This document shows positions 8,407 to 16,306 of a DNA stretch of 45,625 bases, piece after piece. Below the pieces are notes generated by a model. That model saw only the letters and a program-made list of their open reading frames with translations, was not told the DNA's origin and searched no databases. Position numbers and translations under genes: made by a program. The stretch's first letter is position 1. Every line of letters begins with the position of its first letter. The stretch covers positions 1-45,625 of the forward strand of contig JAHBWF010000048.1 of NCBI GenBank assembly GCA_019637105.1, in the 5' to 3' direction. This DNA comes from Labilithrix sp. GTDB taxonomy: Bacteria; Myxococcota_A; Polyangia; Polyangiales; Polyangiaceae.

Positions 8407-9812
8407 CGGCTGCCCTCCTGGACGCAGCGAAACCCGATGAACGAGCTCGGGCCGGTCGCCGCGAGGCGCGCCGTGCTCCGGACGTTGATCGCGGTCGACG
8501 CCCACGCGCCGCCCCGGACGACGTGCGCGCCACCGGACGAACGCGCGCATGATGCATCGACGCGCGCGTGGCAGGGATCGTCGTAGGTCGTCGGCGCGTC
8601 GCGGACCCACTCGGCGACGCCCCCGCCGAGCGCGTGGACGCCGGTCGGGGAACGATCGGCCGGCGCGGCGTGGCTCGGCAGCGGGCCGCTCCCCGCGGCC
8701 TCGCACGCGCCGGCGATCCCCGCGAGCTCGAGCCGGCCGTACACGGCTCGCCCGCAGTCGGGCGGCTCCTCGCCCCACGGGAACGTCGCCTTGGCCGTCC
8801 GTCCCGCCGAGGTCGCGGCGTACTCCCACTGCGCCTCGGTCGGGAGGTCTCCGCCGTCGAACGTGCAGAGCGCGCGCGCGGTCGCCCAGGTGACGCAGGT
8901 GAGCGCGAAGGCCTCGCGGCCGCGCGGAGCGGCGCTGAAGGTGCACGCCGTCTCGGGCGCGGCGCCGAGCTCGCCGTCGTTCGAGACCGGAGGCTCCGGA
9001 GGGACGAAGCCGCGCGCGAGCGCGTCGCGGAACCGGGCGACGGTGACCTCCTCGCGATCGAGGAGGAAGCCGCGGACGCGAGCGATCCGCTCGGGCGCGA
9101 GCGGGACGGTCGGATCGGGGACGACGGAGACGTCGTCGGCGCCGAGGACGAACGCGCCGCCCTCGAGGCACGCGCGATCCCGCTCGCCGATCGGCGCGGG
9201 GCACGGCGTGCGCGCCGCGCTCCCGGCGACGCTCGTGGGCGGGGTCGAGAGCTCCGGCTCGAGCGCGGCGGCGGCGACGGGCTCGAGCGCGCCTTCACCC
9301 TCCGCGCAGCTCGCGAGCGCGCCGGGGACGACGCGCGCCTCGACGCCGGCGCACGAGGCTCGGGCGACGACGCGCAGGCGCCCGCGCTCGCCGGGGCGAA
9401 GGCGGATGAGGACGAGGCGATCGACGGTGAGCGCGGGCTCGGGCTCGGACGACGGCGTCTCGTCGGCCCCGTCGACGACGAGCCGAGCGGGGCCGACGGC
9501 GTCGCGGAGCCGCGCGCCGTGGGCCCGCAGGCGGACGACGACGTCGCGCTCGGCCCGGTCGTCGGCGGCCTGGACGCTGAAGCTGACCGGCCAGTCGCGC
9601 GGGTCGGGGCGTCCGACGTCGCGCGAGTCGAGCCACGTGCCGTCGATCGCGTACAGGTCGACGCGCAGCGCCGAGACGACGCGCGGCACGGGGAGATCGG
9701 TGTCCACCACGACGAGCGCCTCGCCGAGCGGAGGCAGCTCGCGCGCCGCGCAGCCCGCCGCCGCCGCGCTCACGAGCGCGAGCGACGCGATCAAGGCGCG
9801 CGCAGCACCCAC
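8403..9812 (-). CDS. Lipoprotein with FGE-sulfatase-like domain (first copy)
   Basis: A 469-residue paralogue of the next gene. The start is a GTG at 9812 inside the end of the upstream gene (22-bp overlap); it gives a clean signal peptide with the lipobox-like SAAAAGC. Residues 20-225 form a beta-rich region containing LVVVDTDLPVPR and VVVRLRAHGARL. The FGE-sulfatase-like domain occupies about 225-469, with EGGAFVLGADD, FLLDREEVTVARF, GGDLPTEAQWEYAA, LGGGVAEWVRD and VVRGGAWAS ... FIGFRCVQEG. As in its paralogue, no cysteines occupy the FGE catalytic positions. The shared N-terminal design of the two proteins (a phrase like LVVVDTDLP/LVFVTTDAP, then an Arg-led beta domain) suggests tandem duplication. 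Confidence 0.85.
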   Translation of the reverse strand: MGAARALIASLALVSAAAAGCAARELPPLGEALVVVDTDLPVPRVVSALRVDLYAIDGTWLDSRDVGRPDPRDWPVSFSVQAADDRAERDVVVRLRAHGARLRDAVGPARLVVDGADETPSSEPEPALTVDRLVLIRLRPGERGRLRVVARASCAGVEARVVPGALASCAEGEGALEPVAAAALEPELSTPPTSVAGSAARTPCPAPIGERDRACLEGGAFVLGADDVSVVPDPTVPLAPERIARVRGFLLDREEVTVARFRDALARGFVPPEPPVSNDGELGAAPETACTFSAAPRGREAFALTCVTWATARALCTFDGGDLPTEAQWEYAATSAGRTAKATFPWGEEPPDCGRAVYGRLELAGIAGACEAAGSGPLPSHAAPADRSPTGVHALGGGVAEWVRDAPTTYDDPCHARVDASCARSSGGAHVVRGGAWASTAINVRSTARLAATGPSSFIGFRCVQEGSR

Positions 9813-10933
9813 CCGAGGCCTCCGCCGTTCGCCGCCGGCCGCTCGGGCTCCGGGCGCGTCACGAAGTACGTCGTCGCGGTCGCGAAGACGAGGACCGCGC
9901 CCGCGGCCGTCCAGAACCACCACTTCTTGGTGATCGGAGGCTGCTCCGGAGGGAGCGGCGCGGCGAGGGAGAGCCGGCCGCCGGGCTCGAGGACGGCGTC
10001 CGCGTCGAACGGCACGAACCCGACCTTGCGCACCGCGACGTGGTAACGCCCCGCGGGCCGGCGGACCGTCACGGGGGCCGCGCCCACGTCGACGCCGTCG
10101 ATGGCGACCGCGGCGCCGGCTCGCGCGGCGCGCACCTCGAGCTCGCCGTCGAGCCGCGCGAGGACGAGATCGAGCGACGCGGGGCTCCCGCGCGAGAACG
10201 TCTCGCGCCGGACGACGTCCTGGAAGCCCGGACGCGAGAGCACGAGGACGTGGAGCCCCGGATCGAGCTCGAGCCGGAACCGCGCCGCCGGCGGCGCGGA
10301 GCCCGGGCCCGGCGCGGCGAGCCCGGCTGTGAGGGTCGGGACGTCGCCGTCGGCGGTGACCTCGAGAGGCCGCCCGTCGACGGTGAGGGTCGCGGTCGGC
10401 GGATCGAGGTGCACGTCGACCGACACGAGCACCGCGGCGAACTCGGAGAGGAAGGCTTCGGTGTCGGCGCGCGCCGAGTCGGGGAGCGCGCCGAGCGAGC
10501 TCGATCGATCGAGCTCGCGAGCGCGGAGGAGCGTGCGGCGCGCGCGCGCGTATCGACCGAGCGCGCGCTCGCAGGCGGCGACGTTGAAGAGCGTGGCGGG
10601 GTGCTCGACGCGCTCGAAGCTCCGTTCGAACGCCGCGAGCGCCTCGGACCACTTCGCTTCCTTGACGAGCTCGGCGCCCGCGGCGAAATCCGCGCGAGCC
10701 CGCGCGCGGTCCTCCTCGTCCTCGCCGGCGTGAGCGCGCGAGCCGTGCGCGGCGAAGAGGAGGACCGAGAGCGCGACGACCACCCAACGGCGGAACGCCC
10801 AGGCGCGGCTCGATCGCGCCGCTCCCGGGAGACGAAGGGCGCGGAGCCGAGCCAGGCGCGAGGAGCCGGAGCTTCGGGCGCTCGCCCGAACGAGCGCTCG
10901 AGACGGAGGCTCACGGCGGACGATCACGGCCAT
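9791..10933 (-). CDS. TPR/PEGA-domain membrane protein
   Basis: A 380-residue envelope protein. Around residues 48-70 there is a signal anchor (WVVVALSVLLFAAH, then SRAHAG). TPR-like helices follow (about 75-140: ADFAAGAELVKEAKWSEALA, FNVAACERALGRYARARRTL). Then come two PEGA-type beta modules (DPPTATLTVDGRPL, and AIDGVDVGAAPVTVRRPAGR with HVAVRKVGF). A C-terminal membrane helix (KKWWFWTAAGAVLVFATATT) precedes a short tail. PEGA domains are small surface or periplasmic beta modules common in myxobacteria next to Ser/Thr kinases. The gene starts 41 bp after the kinase and overlaps the next gene, so they are very probably co-transcribed. The exact start is uncertain because about 45 residues precede the signal helix. 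Confidence 0.82.
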   Translation of the reverse strand: MAVIVRREPPSRALVRASARSSGSSRLARLRALRLPGAARSSRAWAFRRWVVVALSVLLFAAHGSRAHAGEDEEDRARARADFAAGAELVKEAKWSEALAAFERSFERVEHPATLFNVAACERALGRYARARRTLLRARELDRSSSLGALPDSARADTEAFLSEFAAVLVSVDVHLDPPTATLTVDGRPLEVTADGDVPTLTAGLAAPGPGSAPPAARFRLELDPGLHVLVLSRPGFQDVVRRETFSRGSPASLDLVLARLDGELEVRAARAGAAVAIDGVDVGAAPVTVRRPAGRYHVAVRKVGFVPFDADAVLEPGGRLSLAAPLPPEQPPITKKWWFWTAAGAVLVFATATTYFVTRPEPERPAANGGGLGWVLRAP

Positions 10934-10974
10934 AGCTCGGCGAGCCGGCTCATCGGGCCGTGAGCTTACTCGAA

Positions 10975-12333
10975 TCAGAACGGCGCGTTCACGATGATCC
11001 TCCCCGGCCCGGGGCCGTCGCCGGCGTCGGCGCGCGCCGGCGACGCGCTCGGCGCAGCGGCGACCGCCGTCGATCGTGGCGGAGGTCGCGGCGTCGACGA
11101 CGCGGCCGCGGCGTTCGGCGCGGAAGGCGCGGCGTCGGGCGTGGAGGTCGCGGCGTCGGGCGCGGAAGGCGCGTCGACGGGCGTGGAGGCCGCGGCGTTC
11201 GGGGCGGAGAGCACGGCGAGCGGCGCGGAGGTCGCCGGAGCCGTGGCGTCGCCGCGAGAGGACTCGGTACGCCGGAGGCCGACGCCCAGCGCGGCCGCGG
11301 CGACGACGCCGGCGACGACCATCGCCGCCGCTCTGCGCAGCGCGCGCGGGCGCGCGCCTCTCGACGCGGCGGGCGTCCGTCCGTTCGGCTCCGGAGCCTC
11401 CGTCGCGCTCGGATCCGACGGAGCCCTCGCGGCCGCAGCGTCCCGCGTGGCCTCGACCGCGCTCGACGCGGTCGCCGCCGCCGCGAGCGAGGCGGCGACG
11501 CTCGCCAGGTCGACCTCGCGCGCCGTCGGGGCACGTTCGAGCAACCGCGCGGAGAGCGCCGCGATCTCGTCCGGGACGCCGGGCGCGATCTCCTCGAGCG
11601 GCGCGATCCGCTCCTGGGTGATGCGCTTGATGACCTGGCCGAGGTTGTCGGCCTGCGTGGGCCGCGCTCCGCTCAGGCACTCGTGGAGCAGGATCCCGAG
11701 CGCCCACGCATCGACGGCGGGCCCGACGCGCTCGCCGAAGGCCTGCTCGGGCGCCATGTAGTACGGCGTCCCCAGCATCGCTCCGCTCTCCGTCAGGTTC
11801 GTCGTGGGCTCTTCGGTCGCGACGAGCTTCGCGACGCCGAAGTCGAGGATCTTCACCGCGGTCGGAGCCGGGATCTCGTCTCGAGCCGCGGCCCCGACGA
11901 GGAAGACGTTCTCGGGCTTGACGTCGCGATGGATGATGCCCGCGGCGTGGGCCGCCGCGAGCGCGCTCGCGACGGGCGCGAGGATGGCGCACGTCTCGAC
12001 GAGCGAGAGCGCGCCCTTGCGCTCGAGCCGCTCGCGGAGCGACTCCCCGCGGAGCAGATCCATGACCAGCGCGGGCGCGCCGTCGGCGTCGATGACGTCG
12101 ATGACGGGGACCACGCTCGGATGATCGATCGCGCACGACGCGCGCGCCTCGCGCAGGAGCCGAGCCCGCGACGCGTCGTCGGCGGCGCCGCCCCTGCGGA
12201 GCACCTTGATGGCGACCTCGCGCTTCGTCACGATGTGCGTCGCCGCCCAGACGACGCCCATGCCGCCGGCGGTGAGCCGCCGGTCGAGGCGGTAGCGGCG
12301 ACCGACGACCGCCCGAGGCGCGAGCGCCGTCAT
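10975..12333 (-). CDS. Transmembrane Ser/Thr protein kinase
   Basis: A 452-residue eukaryotic-type kinase. The catalytic domain (about 10-275) has TAGGMGVVWAA (the first Gly of the loop is Ala here), VAIKVLRR, the catalytic IIHRDVKPENV, ILDFGVAK and YYMAPEQAFGE. One membrane helix follows at about 333-350 (AAAMVVAGVVAAAALGVGL). The extracytoplasmic C-terminus of about 100 residues is a low-complexity Ala/Pro/Ser/Thr segment built from repeats such as APSAPDAATSTP. It lies 45 bp downstream of the ion-channel gene and 41 bp upstream of the TPR/PEGA gene, so it is the central gene of the minus-strand run. Its extracytoplasmic tail could contact the downstream envelope proteins. Confidence 0.92.
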   Translation of the reverse strand: MTALAPRAVVGRRYRLDRRLTAGGMGVVWAATHIVTKREVAIKVLRRGGAADDASRARLLREARASCAIDHPSVVPVIDVIDADGAPALVMDLLRGESLRERLERKGALSLVETCAILAPVASALAAAHAAGIIHRDVKPENVFLVGAAARDEIPAPTAVKILDFGVAKLVATEEPTTNLTESGAMLGTPYYMAPEQAFGERVGPAVDAWALGILLHECLSGARPTQADNLGQVIKRITQERIAPLEEIAPGVPDEIAALSARLLERAPTAREVDLASVAASLAAAATASSAVEATRDAAAARAPSDPSATEAPEPNGRTPAASRGARPRALRRAAAMVVAGVVAAAALGVGLRRTESSRGDATAPATSAPLAVLSAPNAAASTPVDAPSAPDAATSTPDAAPSAPNAAAASSTPRPPPRSTAVAAAPSASPARADAGDGPGPGRIIVNAPF

Positions 12334-12378
12334 GGCGGTGTCCGACCCTCGCGCCGTTGGGGCCCGCGGGTCATCGCG

Positions 12379-13668
12379 TCAAGCCGCGGCGACGAGCAAG
12401 AAGGCGATGCTGGTCGCCAGCGAAATCACGGGGAGCGCCCACGACATGAAGTAGAACGCCTCGCGCTGCACGTACGGCCCGAAGAGGCGGGCGATCACGT
12501 TGTAGCGGAAGCACACGACGACGATCGCGAGGGTGATCGCGAGCATCGCGTAGTTCACGCCGAAGAGGCGCGTGACGGTGTTGTCGCCGTTCGCGATGAC
12601 GCCGTAGGAGGAGTAGATCGCGAAGCTCAGCGCGATCACGGAGAAGAGGCCGCCGATGCTCATGTTGGCGAGCGAGAGGGTGTCCCCTTCGAACCCGTGC
12701 TCGGTGGCCTTGTTCATCCAGATCGAGAGGAGCGGGATGATGAGCGACGCGAGGAGGGGGATGAAGATCGGAGCGAGGCTCGTGACCCACACGCGATCGA
12801 CGATCAACGCGGCGGTCGTCTGCGAGTACCGGTCCCCGTTCCACCCGGGGATGGCCTCGGAGCGCAGATCGACGAGGCCGATGGTCCACCCGTCGAGCTT
12901 CGCGTCGCGCGCGGCGCGGCTGAAGCCGACGTCGTCCTTGTCGAAGCGGAGCAGGACCTCGTCGGTCGTGTCGTCGCGTACGATCAGCTCGAGCGCGAGG
13001 CGCTGCCGGTCGAACGGGAAGGTCTCGGCGGAGACGCGAGTCTTGTAGCGCGCCGTCACGCGCGTGAGGCTCTCGACCTGACCGTCGGGGAAGATGCGCA
13101 GCCGGCGCCCGACGTACGGCGCGGCCTCGAGTCGGTTCGTCACGTCGATGCTGGGCGACCACATCTTGGCGAGCTGGTCCTCGACCTCCTTGCCACGGAA
13201 CTCCCTGTACCCGCGGAGGTTCTTGGTCGTGAGCCGCAGGCGTGGATCGACCCACCGCAGGCGCACGTCGGTCGTGCACTCGAACTCGCTCTTGGTGTCG
13301 TCGAACGACTTGAGATCGAGGAAGAACACGGCGACGTTCACGTTGACCGGCAGCCCCTTCCCGAGCGGGAGCGTCGTGAGGCCGGCTTCGGCGCCGGCTG
13401 CGGGAGCGGGCTCCGCGGGCGCGACGGCCTCGGCCGGCGGCTCCGCGTCGGCGCCGGCGTCGTCGGCGCCGGCGTCCTGGACGCGCTTGGCCGCCTTCTC
13501 GCCTTTGCGCCCCGCGGCGGAGGCCTGCTTCGCCGCCGGCGCGCCCTCCGCCGCGCCGGACGTCTCGGCGCCGCGGAGGCGGAGGGGAAAGAGGACGAGC
13601 GCGAGGCCGCACAGCGTCGCGAGCAACGCGAGCAGGACGGCGCGGGCGTGCGGGCGACGTCGCGTCAT
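12379..13668 (-). CDS. Pentameric ligand-gated ion channel (pLGIC, Pro-loop family) homologue
   Basis: The 429-residue product has the full pLGIC plan. There is an N-terminal signal/anchor helix (11-31), an Ala/Lys/Pro linker (32-95), a beta-sandwich ligand domain (about 100-290) and four membrane helices (about 298-318, 332-354, 366-386, 405-427). Diagnostic motifs are FDDTKSEFECTTDVRLRW followed by DPRL (141-144), and FPFDRQ (217-222), the family's signature loop. As in other bacterial members the loop lacks the flanking cysteines. A positively charged SIWMNKATEHGF segment joins TM1 and TM2. The start overlaps the Cache-gene stop as ATGA, and a perfect GGAGG lies in front. It would form a homopentameric cation or anion channel in the inner membrane; the ligand is unknown. 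The membrane-anchored N-terminus and linker are unusual additions. Confidence 0.92.
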   Translation of the reverse strand: MTRRRPHARAVLLALLATLCGLALVLFPLRLRGAETSGAAEGAPAAKQASAAGRKGEKAAKRVQDAGADDAGADAEPPAEAVAPAEPAPAAGAEAGLTTLPLGKGLPVNVNVAVFFLDLKSFDDTKSEFECTTDVRLRWVDPRLRLTTKNLRGYREFRGKEVEDQLAKMWSPSIDVTNRLEAAPYVGRRLRIFPDGQVESLTRVTARYKTRVSAETFPFDRQRLALELIVRDDTTDEVLLRFDKDDVGFSRAARDAKLDGWTIGLVDLRSEAIPGWNGDRYSQTTAALIVDRVWVTSLAPIFIPLLASLIIPLLSIWMNKATEHGFEGDTLSLANMSIGGLFSVIALSFAIYSSYGVIANGDNTVTRLFGVNYAMLAITLAIVVVCFRYNVIARLFGPYVQREAFYFMSWALPVISLATSIAFLLVAAA

Positions 13669-14783
13669 GACCTCCTCTGCGCGCGGAGGTGCTCGTAGTT
13701 GCGGGCGAGCGTCTCGAGCTCCTCGCAGTAGCTGTCGAGCGCGTTGGCCGGTCGCGAGGCGTCCCCCGCGACGAGCGCGGACATCCGCTCGTTGATGGCC
13801 GCGAGGGGCGCGACGAGCACGCCGCGGACGACGATCAGGATCGTGCCGGCCAGCAGCACCACGCTGACGAGCGCCGCGAGCACCTGCCAGATGAGCGCCC
13901 GGCGCGCCAGCGTCTTATCCTCTTCGAAGCTCATCGCGATGGCCACGACGCCGATCTGCTTGTTGGCGTAGTTCAAGAGCGGCATCAGCTGGACGCCCCA
14001 CGGGACGCCGGCCACCGTTCGCTCGTAGGTCTTCGGACCGGTGATGTCGATGTCTCGGTCGAAGACCAGCGCGGCGGCGAGATCGGGGTGCGTGGCGTGG
14101 TAGCGGATGTACTTCCCCACGCGGTTCTTCTGGGTGATGACGTCGCCGGGGAGGTCGGTGGCGATGTCGTGGAGCTGCTTCTCCTGGAAGAAGACCGCGC
14201 CCTCCAGGCCGAAGGCGGTCTTCATGTCGTCGAGCACCGGGCCGAACTCGAGGCCCATCTCGAAGCTGCCGGACAGGTTCCCCGCGGCGTCGAAGATCGG
14301 GACGATGCCGAGGATCGCCGGGCCGGCCTTGGTGATCGCGACGCCCTTCCGGAGGGCCTTCTCCTCGTGGACCTCGGAGAGCATCGGGCGGTAGCTCGTC
14401 TGGTCGTCGCCGAACTTCGCCGGCGCGTCGAGCCTCAGGAACGAGACGCCGGGAGGCGTGTGGAACTGCGCCTGATCGATCGCGTACTTCTCCTCGAGGA
14501 GCTTGAAGGCGCCCTGGCACTCGCCGAGGAGCTTCGGACGATCGCGCTCGAGGAACGCGGTTCGGACCGACGGCATGTTCGCGAAGATCTCGGCGTCGGA
14601 GGAGGCCTCGTCTTCCATGCCCTTGAGCGTGCCGGTGAACGCGCGCTGCATCAGGTCGTAGTCGCCTGCGTGAGCGGTCTCGACGAGGCGCTTCGTCATG
14701 AGCTGAGCGATGAGGGTGATCGCGATGACGACGACGGTCGACGCCGTGATCAGCAAAAGAGGGCCGCTGAGTCGGAATTTCAC
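13665..14783 (-). CDS. Cache-HAMP membrane sensor without an output domain
   Basis: A 372-residue inner-membrane protein with TM1 (8-29), a large periplasmic region (30-296), TM2 (297-319) and a HAMP-like stretch plus short coiled coil (320-372). The periplasmic part has the double-Cache look (dCache_3-like): FHTPPGVSFLRLDAPAKFGD, then YRPMLSEVHEEKALRKGV, and GIVPIFDAAGNLSGSFEMGL. Chemoreceptors and sensor kinases carry this input module, but here the protein stops right after the HAMP region, with no kinase, cyclase or receptor tail. The start codon is GTG at 14783. It overlaps the ion-channel gene by four bases, so it may act as a ligand-sensing partner of that channel. Confidence 0.85.
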   Translation of the reverse strand: MKFRLSGPLLLITASTVVVIAITLIAQLMTKRLVETAHAGDYDLMQRAFTGTLKGMEDEASSDAEIFANMPSVRTAFLERDRPKLLGECQGAFKLLEEKYAIDQAQFHTPPGVSFLRLDAPAKFGDDQTSYRPMLSEVHEEKALRKGVAITKAGPAILGIVPIFDAAGNLSGSFEMGLEFGPVLDDMKTAFGLEGAVFFQEKQLHDIATDLPGDVITQKNRVGKYIRYHATHPDLAAALVFDRDIDITGPKTYERTVAGVPWGVQLMPLLNYANKQIGVVAIAMSFEEDKTLARRALIWQVLAALVSVVLLAGTILIVVRGVLVAPLAAINERMSALVAGDASRPANALDSYCEELETLARNYEHLRAQRRS

Positions 14784-15158
14784 GGCGTCGACGTTCGCTT
14801 TCCAGGGTCGCTCGAGTCAAGCGGTTCGGCGCGGCGGGGACTCCGGGGGGGGCGCGTCGCGCGCGGGCGTTCGCCGGCGCGCTCCGCCGGGCGGGCGCGA
14901 GGTGTCCGCGGCGGGAGAGCGGATCGGTCGCGACGAGCTGCCGGCCGCCGCCCGCGGTGCGCGCGGCGACCGCGAGCGCAGGGCGACGCGTCGCGCGTGA
15001 CGCGTTGGGGCGCTCTTGCAGGGTCGTCCTGCGATCCGCCGGCGTCGCCGGAGCGATCTCGCGGAGTTGGATCCGTGCCGCGGTGCGACGACGAGGGCAC
15101 GTCGCTTGCGACGCTCCCCTGCGCGTCAATCGTGGCGCTCCCGACAGGAGAGAACGAA
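14784..15158. other. Intergenic region between the Cache operon and csbD-like gene
   Basis: This 375-bp divergent interval shows no open frame with coding character. It must hold the promoter of the minus-strand sensor/channel run and that of the CsbD-like gene, but I could not identify convincing -35/-10 pairs. The only local structure is a small 5-bp hairpin, GCAGG-gtcgt-CCTGC, about 15016-15030. Confidence 0.5.
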
Positions 15159-15458
15159 ATGGGCAACGTTGCGGCTCGTGGCGAAGGAAAGGCGGAGCAG
15201 GTCGGCGGCAAGATCAAGCAGGGGATCGGCAAGGCGATCGGCAACGAGCAGATGGAAGCGGAGGGCAAGGCGCAGGAGCTGAAGGGCAAGGCCCGAGAGG
15301 AGGCCGCGAAGGCCGGCGAACGCACGAAGGGCAAGATCGAAGAGGTCACCGGCGCGGTCAAGAACCGGGTCGGCGCGGCCATCGGCAACGAGCAGATGCA
15401 GGCCGAGGGCAAGGCGCGGGAGCTGAAGGGCGAGGCGCGTCAGAAGTCGAACGAGTAG
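15159..15458 (+). CDS. CsbD-family stress protein with duplicated repeat
   Basis: A small, very charged 99-residue cytoplasmic protein. Two copies of the CsbD unit are visible: IGKAIGNEQMEAEGKAQELK and VGAAIGNEQMQAEGKARELK, about 47 residues apart and nearly identical at DNA level. Family members in other bacteria belong to general-stress regulons; their biochemical role is not established. The ATG follows ACAGGAG. It stands alone, divergent from the Cache/ion-channel run. The duplication inside the gene looks recent because the DNA copies still match closely. Confidence 0.9.
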   Translation: MGNVAARGEGKAEQVGGKIKQGIGKAIGNEQMEAEGKAQELKGKAREEAAKAGERTKGKIEEVTGAVKNRVGAAIGNEQMQAEGKARELKGEARQKSNE

Positions 15459-15460
15459 GG

Positions 15461-15563
15461 CCGATCCGCGCCGCGCCGTGACGCGCCGCCGCCGATCCGC
15501 GCGTCGCCGTGACGTACACGACCGCCGTGACGCGCTGCCGTGACGCGTCGCCGCCGATCCGCG
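15461..15563. repeat. Short interspersed direct repeats
   Basis: Four copies of GCCGTGACG (starting 15475, 15506, 15524, 15537) and three of CCGATCCGCG (15461, 15492, 15554) fill the 114-bp gap between the convergent csbD-like and TPR-like genes. Their function is unknown. Confidence 0.75.
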
Positions 15564-15572
15564 CGGCGGCGC

Positions 15573-16022
15573 TCAGGCCGCCGGCGGCTTGGCCTGGCGC
15601 GCGGCGTCGCCGGCGAGCTCGAGGAGCCAGCGCTTGTCCTCGGCGTCCTTCGTGAGCGAAGCGGCCTTCTTGAAGGCCGCCGCGGCCGCGCGGTAGAGCG
15701 CTCGGGCGCGGCGTTGCTTCGCCTCGGCTTGCGTGCGCGCCGCGACGAGCTCGCAGGTCTTCGCGAGGGTGGCCCAGGCGGCCTTCCGCTCCGGCGTGAG
15801 CTTCGTCGCCTTGGATGCATAGTACAGCGATCGCGCCGTCGACTTGCGGCGCGCCCAGCCTCGCGCGAGCTCTTCGGCGACGACGGCGCTCGCGTCGGCG
15901 TCGCCGGCCTCGCGCGCGCTGGCGTAAGCGAGCTCGAGCTTGGCGACGGCGCCCTTCACGTCGCTCTTCATCGACGCGGAGGCCTCCTTCACGAGGCGCG
16001 CGACGTCTTCTCCGGCGGCCAT
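15573..16022 (-). CDS. Small TPR-like helical protein
   Basis: A 149-residue, all-helical, Ala-rich protein without signal or membrane segment. Helix pairs such as [20 protein letters not shown] and [20 protein letters not shown] resemble degenerate TPR repeats, which suggests a protein-binding scaffold in the cytoplasm. The ATG overlaps the stop of a 59-codon upstream ORF as TGATG, indicating translational coupling. No enzymatic residues are recognisable. It faces the csbD-like gene convergently. Confidence 0.65.
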   Translation of the reverse strand: MAAGEDVARLVKEASASMKSDVKGAVAKLELAYASAREAGDADASAVVAEELARGWARRKSTARSLYYASKATKLTPERKAAWATLAKTCELVAARTQAEAKQRRARALYRAAAAAFKKAASLTKDAEDKRWLLELAGDAARQAKPPAA

Positions 16023-16201
16023 CAGCGGGACCTCGGCTGGAGGCGAGCGAGCGCCGCTCGTGGCGCCGCGGCGTCCCGCGCGCTCGGCGGCGACGCGGCC
16101 GCGGCGTTCGACGAGCCGCCGCCGTTCGCGGGGAGGGCCCCGCGGTTCGACGCGGGGAGCACGAGCGCCTCTTCGAGGACTTCGCGGGCGAGCACCTTCA
16201 C
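16022..16201 (-). CDS. Small ORF coupled to TPR-like gene; addiction-module-component-like N-terminus
   Basis: A 59-codon GTG-started frame whose stop overlaps the next ATG (TGATG). The first 20 residues ([19 protein letters not shown]) resemble the conserved start of the short 'putative addiction module component' family (a helix, then LP-x3-R-x-x-L). The remainder turns into an Ala/Ser/Pro tail, so if related it is degenerate. No partner toxin such as a RelE fold is adjacent. There is no clear ribosome-binding site. I regard it as a tentative gene. Confidence 0.35.
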   Translation of the reverse strand: MKVLAREVLEEALVLPASNRGALPANGGGSSNAAAASPPSARDAAAPRAALARLQPRSR

Positions 16202-16306
16202 GGCGGCCAGTCTAACACCGGAAGGGCGTCGCTCGTCGCGAAGGCGTCTCGCTCGCCCGTCGGAGCCCGGCGACCGCGCGCGGACCGCCTCGACGGCGCA
16301 CGACCC

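Noticed and set aside
7078-9812. Genuine formylglycine-generating enzymes
   Set aside because: Active-site cysteines are absent and no sulfatase gene is nearby.
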